Shown here piece by piece: positions 1 to 8,246 of a stretch of DNA of 64,000 bases. A model generated the notes under the pieces. That model searched no databases, was not told the origin of the DNA, and was given only the letters and a program-made list of their open reading frames with translations. The position numbers were made by a program, and so were the translations under genes. Numbering within the stretch: position 1 is the first letter of the stretch; each line of letters starts with the position of its first letter. This DNA is from Thermocaproicibacter sp036260805 (GTDB lineage Bacteria; Bacillota; Clostridia; Oscillospirales; Acutalibacteraceae), in contig DATALZ010000057.1 of assembly GCA_036260805.1 (NCBI GenBank), positions 15,634-79,633 on the forward strand, in the 5' to 3' direction.

Positions 1-38
1 AAGTCAGGACGCCTGTATTCGATCTCTGTGAACTTCAT
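1..38 (-). CDS. N-terminal fragment, probable M3 family oligoendopeptidase
   Basis: Only the first 12 codons are in the window (ATG at 38, reading leftwards off the edge). The fragment reads MKFTEIEYRRPD. A strong Shine-Dalgarno sequence (AAAAGGAG, complement of 47-54) lies 8 bases upstream, so the start looks real. The N-terminus resembles clostridial M3 oligoendopeptidases, cytosolic zinc metallopeptidases that trim oligopeptides, but 12 residues cannot prove the family. It is probably transcribed in the same direction as the Crp/Fnr gene to its right. Confidence 0.45.
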   Translation of the reverse strand, partial: MKFTEIEYRRPD

Positions 39-138
39 GCCAAGCTCTCCTTTTGAATTTTTTATTTCTATTATAAACAGTATTAGCTATTTTGCAAAAA
101 AAGACTTTGAAATATCCTCAAATCCGGATGGAACAGAT

Positions 139-795
139 TTATTTTTTCTTCCAGTGAAAGGACTTGCCCCGGTAGTCCAGAAACCCTTCGCTTTTCATAC
201 GGGAAAGTTCCCGGCTCATGGCGCTTCGGTCAATACAGAGGTAATCGGCAAGCTCGCTGAGGTTAAACGGAATGGTAAAATCGAACGAGCCGCTTTCTTG
301 CATCCGGCCGGTGAAATAAGCTTCCAGCCTGCCGCGAATCGTCTTGTGTGTTAAGAAAGACATTTTCTCGCTCAAAAGCATGTTTTTCTTTGCAATGATG
401 CGCAGTAGGTTGGAAATCAGCTGATGGTGAAACCCGCATGCAGAGTGGCAGGGGCTGACAATTTTTGCAACGTCCATAAGCAGAACTTCACATTTTTCCA
501 GCGCGACAACGGAAACGGGCAGAACTTTCAGACCCATACATGCGAATGTTTCCCCGAACAGGTCACCGGTTTTCAGCGAACCGACAATCATGGAGTCACC
601 GGAGATATTCTCTTTGATTACCTGAGCACGGCCGGAAAGCAGTATGCCAAGGGCAGGTTTCGATTCGCCGGCCAGAAAGATGAATTCTCCCTTGCCAATC
701 TTTTGCCGGTGGCTGCCGAGACAGCTCAGCATGCTGGTAATATCCTGCTCCTGAATATTTGCAAAAAGTTCGATGCTTTTCAAAATCTGAATCAT
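139..795 (-). CDS. Crp/Fnr family transcriptional regulator (HcpR-like role)
   Basis: A 218-residue regulator with an N-terminal cyclic-nucleotide-binding-like beta-barrel (about residues 10-120, including GILLSGRAQVI and GDLFGE), a dimerisation helix and a C-terminal winged helix-turn-helix (about 150-215, NLSELADYLCIDRSAMSREL). There is no N-terminal Fnr Cys cluster, so the effector is unclear; the barrel has two cysteines (C-H-S-A-C, near residue 115). It is divergent from a ferredoxin-cupin-hcp operon. By analogy with HcpR-type Crp/Fnr proteins it is inferred to activate that operon under nitrosative or redox stress. The start is ATG 795 behind AAGGAA. A palindrome in the shared intergenic region is the likely operator. 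Confidence 0.9.
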   Translation of the reverse strand: MIQILKSIELFANIQEQDITSMLSCLGSHRQKIGKGEFIFLAGESKPALGILLSGRAQVIKENISGDSMIVGSLKTGDLFGETFACMGLKVLPVSVVALEKCEVLLMDVAKIVSPCHSACGFHHQLISNLLRIIAKKNMLLSEKMSFLTHKTIRGRLEAYFTGRMQESGSFDFTIPFNLSELADYLCIDRSAMSRELSRMKSEGFLDYRGKSFHWKKK

Positions 796-812
796 AAAAA
801 GTTCCTTATTCC

Positions 813-828
813 TGTTGCAGGTGCAACA
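813..828. promoter_or_regulatory. Crp/Fnr-type operator palindrome
   Basis: A perfect inverted repeat, TGTTG-N6-CAACA (TGTTGCAGGTGCAACA), with the half-site spacing of CRP-family operators. It sits between the divergent Crp/Fnr gene and the ferredoxin-hcp operon. Its centre (820.5) lies about 46 bases upstream of the start site expected from the 855-860 -10 box, close to a class II activator position. Binding is inferred. Confidence 0.65.
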
Positions 829-831
829 GAT

Positions 832-860
832 TTCATAAGAAAAGTATATTACACTATAAT
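832..860 (+). promoter_or_regulatory. Promoter of the ferredoxin-cupin-hcp operon
   Basis: A -10 box TATAAT (855-860) stands 17 bases after a weak -35 TTCATA (832-837). A weak -35 next to an upstream activator palindrome fits an activator-dependent promoter. Confidence 0.5.
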
Positions 861-903
861 CACAAAGTAAAGGGAAATACTACACGAAAGAGGTGCAATA
901 CCT

Positions 904-1614
904 GTGTTAAGAAAGATTATAAAAATAGATGAAGACCTGTGCAACGGCTGCGGCCTTTGCGCGAATGCCTGCCAGGAAGGCGCAATCGCCGTTATAAACG
1001 GAAAAGCAAAGCTGATCCGTGACGATTACTGTGACGGCCTTGGAAACTGCCTGCCGGTCTGCCCAACGGGAGCAATCTCTTTTGAAGAAAGAGAAGCTGC
1101 GGAATATGACGAGGAATCAGTACAGGCTCATAAAGCGGCAGAAAAACCGCAGGCATCACCCTGCGCTTCCGGCGGATGCCCCGGTTCCCGCGCGAAAAGC
1201 ATTGTAAGAGACTATGTGCCTTCAAAGCCTGCTGTTGCTGAAAACGAAAGCCAGCTGATGCAGTGGCCGGTTCAAATCAAACTGATTCCGGTTAAGGCTC
1301 CTTATCTTGAGAATGCAAACCTGCTGATTGCAGCCGACTGTACTGCCTATGCCTACGGCGGATTCCATAATAAATTCATGAAAAACCGGATTACGCTGAT
1401 CGGATGTCCAAAACTTGACGAAGGCAGCTATGCCGAAAAGCTGACGGAGATTCTAAAGCAGAACAACATTAAGAGTGTTTCAATTGTCCGCATGGAAGTT
1501 CCATGCTGCGGCGGGCTGGAAAATGCAGCGAAAAGTGCGCTCGCAAATTGCGGCAAACTGATTCCATGGAGCGTCCATACAATCTCAACCGACGGAAGAA
1601 TACTGGATGAATAA
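904..1614 (+). CDS. 4Fe-4S ferredoxin-type protein of the hcp operon
   Basis: A 236-residue protein starting at GTG 904 behind AGAGGTG. The N-terminal ferredoxin domain has C13-x2-C16-x2-C19-x3-C23 for one [4Fe-4S] cluster and a second variant set, C43-x5-C49-x3-C53-P, in a CDGLGNCLPVCP context. A linker with further cysteines (CASGGCPG) follows, then a C-terminal domain of about 110 residues with a CCGG motif. Similar proteins occur beside hcp in Clostridia. It is inferred to deliver electrons to hybrid-cluster protein or to act in its maturation. It is the first gene of a three-gene operon with the cupin and hcp. Confidence 0.85.
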   Translation: MLRKIIKIDEDLCNGCGLCANACQEGAIAVINGKAKLIRDDYCDGLGNCLPVCPTGAISFEEREAAEYDEESVQAHKAAEKPQASPCASGGCPGSRAKSIVRDYVPSKPAVAENESQLMQWPVQIKLIPVKAPYLENANLLIAADCTAYAYGGFHNKFMKNRITLIGCPKLDEGSYAEKLTEILKQNNIKSVSIVRMEVPCCGGLENAAKSALANCGKLIPWSVHTISTDGRILDE

Positions 1615-1675
1615 ATAAATCGCTGTAAACGGCGGAGTTTATCCCCGGTTCATTAATAAAAAAGGAGTGGATTTT

Positions 1676-2023
1676 ATGGCAGACAAATTTATCAAAAACA
1701 TCGATTTTGCAGCAGTTCTGCCGCTGGCTGACCAGATGACGTATCAGCCCGGGCAGATTGTCAGCAAAACTCTTGCTCAAAACGGCGCGGTAAGTCTGAC
1801 CCTTTTTGCGTTCGACAAGGGTGAGGAGATCAGTACCCATGAATCCGACGGCGACGCAATGATCGTCGCCCTGGATGGCACGGGGGAGATCACAATTGAC
1901 GGCGAGAAGTTTACTGTTCATGGGGGCGAAACGATTGTAATGCCATCCAAAAAGCCACACGCCGTCTTTGCTGCGGAACAATTTAAAATGTTTCTCATCG
2001 TCGTTTTTCCACAGTCCAGATAA
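1676..2023 (+). CDS. Small cupin domain protein
   Basis: A 115-residue single-domain cupin. ATG 1676 is preferred over in-frame GTG 1667 because AAAGGAG ends 8 bases before it. The first cupin motif is degenerate (one His, around THESDGDAM), while the second (GETIVMPSKKPHAV) keeps a His. Metal binding and function are therefore uncertain. It lies between the ferredoxin and hcp genes on the same strand with short gaps, so it is probably co-transcribed. Small cupins are common beside hcp in anaerobes; a sensing or small-molecule-binding role is possible but unproven. Confidence 0.8.
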   Translation: MADKFIKNIDFAAVLPLADQMTYQPGQIVSKTLAQNGAVSLTLFAFDKGEEISTHESDGDAMIVALDGTGEITIDGEKFTVHGGETIVMPSKKPHAVFAAEQFKMFLIVVFPQSR

Positions 2024-2082
2024 TTCATTCAGTTATTGCTTTCTCAATTCTATCAAATAAAATAATACGGAGGCTGAAATTA

Positions 2083-3675
2083 ATGTCAAACATGTTTTGT
2101 TTTCAGTGTGAACAGACTGCCGGATGCAGCGGATGCACCGGCAGGGCAGGAGTCTGCGGAAAATCTGCAGACACAGCGGTTCTGCAGGATCAACTGACCG
2201 GAGCGCTGATCGGTTTGGCGCGTTCCACGGACGGGAACGAACCTACAGAAGCTACCGACCGTGCAATGCTGGAAGGACTGTTCGCTACCATTACCAATGT
2301 GAGCTTCGACAGTGAGGCAGTCCGCGGGCTGATTGATGCGGTACATAATGAGAAAAACGCTCTGGTTCCTCAATGTTCCTGCTGTGCGTCAAAATGTATC
2401 CGTAACGACGATTACGACATGAACAGGCTTTGGAACGACAATGAAGACGTACGGTCTTTGAAATCACTGATTCTGTTTGGCCTTCGCGGCATGGCGGCGT
2501 ATGCTTACCATGCGCTGATGCTTGGGTATACCGACAAAGAGGTCAATCGCTTTTTCTACAAAGGTTTATTTGCAATTGGCGAAGACTGGGGTATGAACGA
2601 GCTTCTGCCCATTGTAATGGAAACCGGTAAAGTCAATCTGAAATGCATGGAGTTGCTGGACAAGGCCAATACGGAAACTTACGGCACTCCTGTTCCGGAA
2701 ACTGTTCCGCTTACCATTGAAAAGGGGCCGTTCATTGTCGTCAGCGGACATGACCTGCACGACCTGTATCTCCTGCTGGAGCAGACAAAGAGTAAGGGCA
2801 TAAACATTTACACCCATGGAGAAATGCTTCCGGCGCACGCATACCCGAAACTGAAGGCATATCCTCAGCTGAAGGGCAATTTCGGTACGGCATGGCAGAA
2901 TCAGCAGAAGGAATTTGACGCAGTCCCTGCGCCGGTACTGTTCACCACAAACTGCCTGATGCCTGTTAAAGACAGCTACCGCGACCGCGTATTTACCACG
3001 GAAGTTGTAAGCTATCCGGGAATGGTACATATCGGTGAGGATAAGGATTTTTCGCCGGTGATTGAAAAAGCTCTTGAACTGGGCGGATACGCGGAAGACC
3101 ATGCGATGACGGGCATTAACGGCGGCACACAGGTGACGACGGGGTTTGCTCACGGTACCGTCCTGTCTGTTGCCGATAAGGTGGTAGATGCCGTAAAATC
3201 CGGAGCAATCAGCCATTTCTTCCTGGTTGGCGGCTGCGACGGTGCGAAACCGGGTCGCAATTATTATACGGAGTTTGTGAAAAAAGCACCGGAAGACAGC
3301 GTGATTCTCACTCTTGCGTGTGGAAAATACCGCTTTAATGACCTCGATCTGGGTACAATCGGCGGACTTCCGCGCCTGATGGATATGGGGCAGTGCAACG
3401 ATGCATACAGCGCAATCCGCGTTGCCCTCGCTCTTGCGGACGCCTTCCAGTGCGGCGTAAACGACCTGCCGCTTACCATGGTCCTTTCCTGGTACGAGCA
3501 AAAAGCCGTCTGCATTTTGCTGACCCTGCTTTCTCTCGGTATTAAGAATATCTACCTTGGGCCAACGCTTCCGGCATTCATTTCACCGAATGTGCTGAAC
3601 TATCTCATAGAGAATTTCGGAATTTCCCCAATCTCAACACCGGACGAAGACCTGAAAAAAATTCTGAGCAAATAA
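2083..3675 (+). CDS. hcp: Hybrid-cluster protein (hydroxylamine / NO reductase)
   Basis: A 530-residue protein matching the full length of the family. The N-terminal Cys motif (C-x2-C in FCFQCEQT, then CSGC and CGK) binds the Fe-S cluster, and the later CGxY- and GGCDGAKPGRNYYTEF-type motifs belong to the hybrid Fe-S-O cluster region. Hcp is a cytosolic enzyme that reduces hydroxylamine in vitro and detoxifies nitric oxide in vivo. It is the last gene of the Crp/Fnr-linked operon and is closed by a strong terminator. The start is ATG 2083 behind ACGGAGG. Confidence 0.95.
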   Translation: MSNMFCFQCEQTAGCSGCTGRAGVCGKSADTAVLQDQLTGALIGLARSTDGNEPTEATDRAMLEGLFATITNVSFDSEAVRGLIDAVHNEKNALVPQCSCCASKCIRNDDYDMNRLWNDNEDVRSLKSLILFGLRGMAAYAYHALMLGYTDKEVNRFFYKGLFAIGEDWGMNELLPIVMETGKVNLKCMELLDKANTETYGTPVPETVPLTIEKGPFIVVSGHDLHDLYLLLEQTKSKGINIYTHGEMLPAHAYPKLKAYPQLKGNFGTAWQNQQKEFDAVPAPVLFTTNCLMPVKDSYRDRVFTTEVVSYPGMVHIGEDKDFSPVIEKALELGGYAEDHAMTGINGGTQVTTGFAHGTVLSVADKVVDAVKSGAISHFFLVGGCDGAKPGRNYYTEFVKKAPEDSVILTLACGKYRFNDLDLGTIGGLPRLMDMGQCNDAYSAIRVALALADAFQCGVNDLPLTMVLSWYEQKAVCILLTLLSLGIKNIYLGPTLPAFISPNVLNYLIENFGISPISTPDEDLKKILSK

Positions 3676-3681
3676 AACAAC

Positions 3682-3716
3682 AAGGAGCTGCTTCCGAATT
3701 TGGAAACAGCTCCTTT
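3682..3716 (+). terminator. Intrinsic terminator after hcp
   Basis: Inverted repeat AAGGAGCTG...CAGCTCCTT with a second inner TTCC/GGAA pairing, ending in a short T-run. It lies directly after the hcp stop. Confidence 0.75.
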
Positions 3717-3756
3717 CCTGTATTTGCGCATCTGATACAGCGGCTGGTATTGTATC

Positions 3757-4716
3757 TTATTGAAAATCGTAAAATTCCTTTAGAAACCAGACGTCTTTTG
3801 CTTCGAATTCTCTGCCGTTCAAATACTCAAGAATTCCTGCGTCTGTTGTAAATTCAAATTTCAGTTTATAGGAGTAAAGGGCCTGATAGGGAAAACCGGT
3901 GCTTTTGTTCACGGAGTTTTTACCATACTTTCCGTCGCCAGCAAGCGGGTGACCGATGGATGCAAGGTGCGCACGGATCTGGTGAGTGCGGCCCGTAAGC
4001 AGTTCCACTTCCAGCAGGCTGAATCCGGTTCTTTCGGCTAAAACGCGGTAGCGCGTTTTAATGTTTTTTGCGTCTTCGGAAGGCCTGTTGGAAATATAGA
4101 CCCTGTTCTGCTTTTCATTTTTCGTAAGGAATGCTTCCATAGTGTCGCATTTCTTCTCCATTTTGCCGCATACCACGCAGAGGTAAAGCTTCGCCAGCTC
4201 GCGAGACTTCACTTTCTGATTCATGATGCGCAGGGTATCGGCATTCTTTGCCGCCATCACAATGCCTCCCGTGTTGCGGTCAATGCGGTTAATCAGCGCC
4301 GGAGCAAAAGAGTTTTCCGCCTCAGGGTTGTATTCTCCCTTTTTGTAAAGATAATGCTGAACGCGTGCAATCAGCGAATCAAAATGATAGTTTTCATCCG
4401 GGTGGACAATCAGCCCGGGTTTTTTATCGAGTATCATAATGTTTTCATCTTCATAGATGAGATTCAGCTTATCGGGAGCTTTTAAAAAGTCGTATTCTTT
4501 TGGTTTCGTTTGAAAAAACTCGTCTTTCAGGTACATGGTAAGCACGTCGCCCTCGTTCAGGTGCGTAGAGATTTCACAGCGCTTTCCGTTGCACTTAATA
4601 TCCTTTTTGCGGATGCTTTTATACAGCATCGACTGCGGCAGGTTTGGGTAGGATTTTGTAAGAAATTTATCGAGACGCTGACCAGCGTCGTTCGCTCCGA
4701 CTGTGACGGTTTTCAT
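3757..4716 (-). CDS. RluA family RNA pseudouridine synthase
   Basis: A 319-residue protein with an N-terminal S4 RNA-binding domain (about residues 12-75) and a catalytic pseudouridine synthase domain. The conserved aspartate is in INRIDRNTGGIV, and the late motif GRTHQIRAHLASIGHPLAGD is present. It isomerises specific uridines in rRNA or tRNA; the exact target (RluC/RluD-like) cannot be assigned from sequence. The start is ATG 4716 with AAGGAAAA upstream. It stands alone on the minus strand, convergent with hcp and divergent from pyrE. A second, S4-poor paralog is at 41301. Confidence 0.93.
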   Translation of the reverse strand: MKTVTVGANDAGQRLDKFLTKSYPNLPQSMLYKSIRKKDIKCNGKRCEISTHLNEGDVLTMYLKDEFFQTKPKEYDFLKAPDKLNLIYEDENIMILDKKPGLIVHPDENYHFDSLIARVQHYLYKKGEYNPEAENSFAPALINRIDRNTGGIVMAAKNADTLRIMNQKVKSRELAKLYLCVVCGKMEKKCDTMEAFLTKNEKQNRVYISNRPSEDAKNIKTRYRVLAERTGFSLLEVELLTGRTHQIRAHLASIGHPLAGDGKYGKNSVNKSTGFPYQALYSYKLKFEFTTDAGILEYLNGREFEAKDVWFLKEFYDFQ

Positions 4717-4850
4717 AGGTTTTCCTTTCTTGGGGGTTCGCCTTTGAACCTCTATTTCAAATAAATTTTAAGAAATCATTCTGAAAAAATGTAAAATTAC
4801 TGTAATTAAGATTATATCATTCTGTGTCGGCGGGGAAAAGAGGAAAAGCC

Positions 4851-4879
4851 TTTTCAAAAATTTAATTTTAGTATATAAT
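4851..4879 (+). promoter_or_regulatory. Probable pyrE promoter
   Basis: A -10 TATAAT (4874-4879) stands 17 bases after TTTTCA (4851-4856). An A-rich leader of about 35 bases with AAAAAGGGG precedes ATG 4921. No PyrR-type attenuator hairpin was recognised. Confidence 0.5.
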
Positions 4880-4920
4880 AAAGTGAAATGCGTAAAAACG
4901 TAAAAAGGGGTATTTGAATT

Positions 4921-5499
4921 ATGACAAAGGAACGGGCATTGCAGATTTTCAGTGAGGCCGGCGTATTGCTTGAAGGCCATTTTCGCCTCACTTCGGGCAG
5001 ACACAGCAACCGCTACCTTCAATGTGCTAAAATTTTCCGCAACGCAAAATACAGTGAAGAGCTTTGTGCCGCGCTTGCGGACAAGTACCGCAGCAAAGGT
5101 GTTGAAATTGTAATCGGCCCGGCGATGGGCGCCGTACAGATGGCTTATGAGGTAAGCCGTTCGCTCGGGTGCGAGAACTTCTTCACAGAGCGCGGAGAAG
5201 ACGGTAAAATGGCTTTGCGCCGCGGATTTATCGTTAACCCCGGTCAGAAGGTGCTCGTCGTGGAAGACGTTGTGACAACCGGCGGTTCCGTGCGCGAAGT
5301 GATCGACCTGGTTCGCGCTGCGGGCGGCGAAGTTGTCGGCGTTGGCTCCATTGTTGACCGCACCGGCGGAAAAATTGATTTTGGCGTACCGTTTCAGGCG
5401 GTCGTTTCCATCGACGTGGAATCCTGGGAACCGCAGGACTGCCCGCTCTGCAAAGCGGGAGCGCCGGCACCAGTAAAACCGGGCAGCCGAAAAATCTAA
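4921..5499 (+). CDS. pyrE: Orotate phosphoribosyltransferase
   Basis: A 192-residue type I phosphoribosyltransferase. It converts orotate and PRPP to OMP in pyrimidine synthesis. The PRPP-binding motif VLVVEDVVTTGGS lies near residues 103-115, followed by the hood residues, with a basic loop (RRGFIVNPGQK) just before it. The C-terminus has a CPLC pair seen in several clostridial PyrE proteins. It sits apart from other pyr genes and upstream of radC, 21 bases away, so the two may share a transcript. Confidence 0.95.
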   Translation: MTKERALQIFSEAGVLLEGHFRLTSGRHSNRYLQCAKIFRNAKYSEELCAALADKYRSKGVEIVIGPAMGAVQMAYEVSRSLGCENFFTERGEDGKMALRRGFIVNPGQKVLVVEDVVTTGGSVREVIDLVRAAGGEVVGVGSIVDRTGGKIDFGVPFQAVVSIDVESWEPQDCPLCKAGAPAPVKPGSRKI

Positions 5500-5520
5500 T
5501 AAACGGAAGGAGCGTCCGCT

Positions 5521-6270
5521 TTGAAAGAAAACGGAAGTTCGCCCGGTAAATCCGGAGCGAAGTCGTTGCACAGCGGGCACCGTGAGCGTGTAAAAGAACT
5601 TTTTCTGAAAGCGGGTTTAGATACTTTTACTCCCCACACGGTTTTAGAGCTGCTCCTTTTCTACGCTATACCCCAGAAAGATACAAACTCAACAGCGCAC
5701 GAACTGCTTCGTAAATTCGGCTCGCTTTCCGGCGTTTTTGACGCACCCATTGAGGAACTGGTGAAAGTGAATGGAATCGGGAAATCTGCCGCGGTTCTGA
5801 TTAAGATGATCCCCCAGCTCAGCCGGCTGTATCAGGAAAATCTTGATGAGGACAAGACTGTGATCTGCGACTACGAAGAAGCCGGCAGATTGCTGGTCAA
5901 TAAATTCATTGGCAGGCAGAACGAAGTGGTCATGCTGCTTCTGCTGGACAGTAAAGAAAGAATCCTTTACTGCGGCATTGTCAGCGAAGGGTGCGCAAAT
6001 ACAGCCAACATCTATATAAAAACGATTGTTCGTCTCGCCGTACAGTACAATGCCGTGTATGCCATCCTTTCGCATAACCACCCAAGCGGAGAATGCCTGC
6101 CGTCGAGGCAGGATCTTAGCACGACAAGATGGGTATATGAAGCTTTGGAGACTGTTGAAGTCAGGCTGATTGACCATATTATTGTCGGTGGAAACGATTA
6201 TCTTTCCATGGCGCAGAGCAAAATGATACCGGAATTATTTAATCCGGAACAGAATATGGAGCAGGAATGA
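5521..6270 (+). CDS. radC: RadC family JAB-domain protein
   Basis: A 249-residue protein with a helix-hairpin-helix region (about 45-100, ELVKVNGIGKSAA) and a C-terminal JAB/MPN metalloprotease-like domain with SHNHPSG (near residue 181) and a downstream conserved D (DHIIVGG). The family name comes from a disputed link to recombination repair; the biochemical role remains unclear. The start is TTG 5521, 8 bases after AAGGAG. The gene overlaps uvrB by 4 bases, which suggests translational coupling and supports a DNA-repair setting. Confidence 0.93.
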   Translation: MKENGSSPGKSGAKSLHSGHRERVKELFLKAGLDTFTPHTVLELLLFYAIPQKDTNSTAHELLRKFGSLSGVFDAPIEELVKVNGIGKSAAVLIKMIPQLSRLYQENLDEDKTVICDYEEAGRLLVNKFIGRQNEVVMLLLLDSKERILYCGIVSEGCANTANIYIKTIVRLAVQYNAVYAILSHNHPSGECLPSRQDLSTTRWVYEALETVEVRLIDHIIVGGNDYLSMAQSKMIPELFNPEQNMEQE

Positions 6271-8225
6271 ATTTTAAACTGGTTTCAAAATACGAACCCG
6301 CAGGCGACCAGCCCAAGGCTGTGCGCCAGCTTGTGGAAGGCATTCAAAAAGGAGACAGAGAGCAGACGCTTTTGGGCGTAACCGGCTCCGGCAAGACGTT
6401 TACCATGGCAAACATCATTGCCGAGCTGAACCGTCCCACTCTTGTTCTGGCTCATAATAAAACGCTTGCGGCTCAGCTTTGCTCCGAGTTCCGCGAGTTC
6501 TTTCCGGAAAACGCCGTGGAGTATTTTGTAAGTTATTACGACTACTACCAGCCGGAAGCCTACATTCCGACCACGGACACATACATTGAAAAGGATTCCG
6601 CCATTAACGACGAAATCGACAAGCTGCGCCATTCGGCAACGTCGGCGCTTTCCGAACGGCGCGATGTAATTATTGTTGCCAGCGTATCCTGCATTTACAG
6701 CCTCGGCGACCCAATTGACTACCGCACCATGGTAATCAGCCTTCGCCCCGGCATGAAAAAGAACCGCGACGAGCTCCTCAAGAAGCTGGTGGAAATCCAG
6801 TACGAGCGCAACGACGTCAATTTTATCCGCAACAAATTTCGCGTCCGCGGAGACGTTGTGGAGATCTTTCCGGTACAGTCCAGCGAGCACGCTGTGCGCG
6901 TGGAATTTTTCGGCGACGAGATCGATCGTATCCGCGAAATCAACCCGCTTACCGGGGAAATCGTTGCGGATTTAAAGCATATTGCAATTTACCCTGCGTC
7001 GCATTATATTGTTCCACGTGAAAAAATGCAGCGCGCCGTTAACGAGATTGAACACGAAATGGAAGAGCGTGTCCGTTGGTTCAAAAGCAACGAAAAGCTG
7101 ATTGAAGCGCAGCGGATTGAAGAACGCACCCGCTACGACATGGAAATGCTCATGGAAGTCGGGTTCTGCAAGGGAATCGAGAACTACTCCCGTGTGCTTT
7201 CCGGCAGGGAGCCCGGCAGCTCGCCGTTTACCTTGCTGGATTACTTCCCAAAGGATTTTCTGCTGTTTGTGGACGAGTCCCATGTATCGCTGCCTCAGGT
7301 ACGCTCCATGTACGCCGGTGACCGTGCCCGCAAGGAAGCGCTTGTAAACTACGGTTTCCGGCTGCCCTCGTCTTTTGACAATCGGCCGCTGAACTTTGAC
7401 GAGTTCTACAAACACATTAATCAGGCGGTTTTCGTGAGCGCTACGCCCGGTGATTTTGAGCTGGAAAAGTCGGCACAGATTGTGGAGCAGGTGATTCGCC
7501 CGACCGGTCTGGTCGACCCGGAAATCATCGTGAAACCAACCGACGGCCAGATCGACGACCTAATTTCGGAGATCAACATGCGCGCCGAAAAGAAAGAACG
7601 CGTTCTCGTCACAACGCTGACAAAGAAAATGGCCGAAGACCTTACCGCATATCTGGAAGGCATGGGAATCCGTGTGCGCTACATGCACTACGATATCGAC
7701 ACGGTGGAGCGCATGGAGATTATCCGTGACCTTCGCCTCGGCGAATTCGACGTGCTGGTTGGAATCAACCTGCTGCGTGAGGGGCTCGATATCCCGGAAG
7801 TTTCGCTTGTTGCCATCCTCGACGCGGACAAAGAAGGTTTCCTGCGAAGTCAACGTTCGCTCATTCAGACGGTAGGCCGCGCGGCGCGCAACGCCGAAGG
7901 GCAGGTTATCATGTACGCCGACTCCGTTACTCCATCCATGGAAATGGCAATCCGCGAGACGGAGCGCAGGCGCGCTTTGCAGAAAGCATATAACGAGGAA
8001 CACGGAATTGTTCCGAAGACAATTGTGAAGCCTGTTGCGGAGATTCTTGAAATCTCTTCGCACAAGGATGACGGCAAACAGAAAAAGCGCGGAAAGCTCT
8101 CGCCCAATGAGAAGAAGCGCATGATTGACCAACTCACACGGGAAATGAAAGATGCGGCAAAGCTGTTGGAATTTGAGCATGCGGCCTATCTGCGCGACAA
8201 AATCAAGCAGCTGGAAGCCGAGTAG
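6267..8225 (+). CDS. uvrB: Excinuclease ABC subunit B
   Basis: A 652-residue damage-verification helicase of nucleotide excision repair. The Walker A motif GVTGSGKT (about residue 38), the beta-hairpin region (YYDYYQPEAYIP), helicase motifs DESH and QTVGRAARN, and a C-terminal UVR domain that contacts UvrC (LTREMKDAAKLLEFEHAAYL) are visible. It is loaded on damage by UvrA and then recruits UvrC. It overlaps radC at ATGA and is followed 21 bases later by uvrA. Length is normal. Confidence 0.98.
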   Translation: MNFKLVSKYEPAGDQPKAVRQLVEGIQKGDREQTLLGVTGSGKTFTMANIIAELNRPTLVLAHNKTLAAQLCSEFREFFPENAVEYFVSYYDYYQPEAYIPTTDTYIEKDSAINDEIDKLRHSATSALSERRDVIIVASVSCIYSLGDPIDYRTMVISLRPGMKKNRDELLKKLVEIQYERNDVNFIRNKFRVRGDVVEIFPVQSSEHAVRVEFFGDEIDRIREINPLTGEIVADLKHIAIYPASHYIVPREKMQRAVNEIEHEMEERVRWFKSNEKLIEAQRIEERTRYDMEMLMEVGFCKGIENYSRVLSGREPGSSPFTLLDYFPKDFLLFVDESHVSLPQVRSMYAGDRARKEALVNYGFRLPSSFDNRPLNFDEFYKHINQAVFVSATPGDFELEKSAQIVEQVIRPTGLVDPEIIVKPTDGQIDDLISEINMRAEKKERVLVTTLTKKMAEDLTAYLEGMGIRVRYMHYDIDTVERMEIIRDLRLGEFDVLVGINLLREGLDIPEVSLVAILDADKEGFLRSQRSLIQTVGRAARNAEGQVIMYADSVTPSMEMAIRETERRRALQKAYNEEHGIVPKTIVKPVAEILEISSHKDDGKQKKRGKLSPNEKKRMIDQLTREMKDAAKLLEFEHAAYLRDKIKQLEAE

Positions 8226-8246
8226 CCAAAGGGTACGGAGGAACAT

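Noticed and set aside
2566..3501. 311-codon minus-strand open frame
   Set aside because: Antisense shadow of hcp without family motifs.
4768..5580. 270-codon minus-strand open frame
   Set aside because: Antisense to pyrE and the start of radC; no SD and no recognisable motif.
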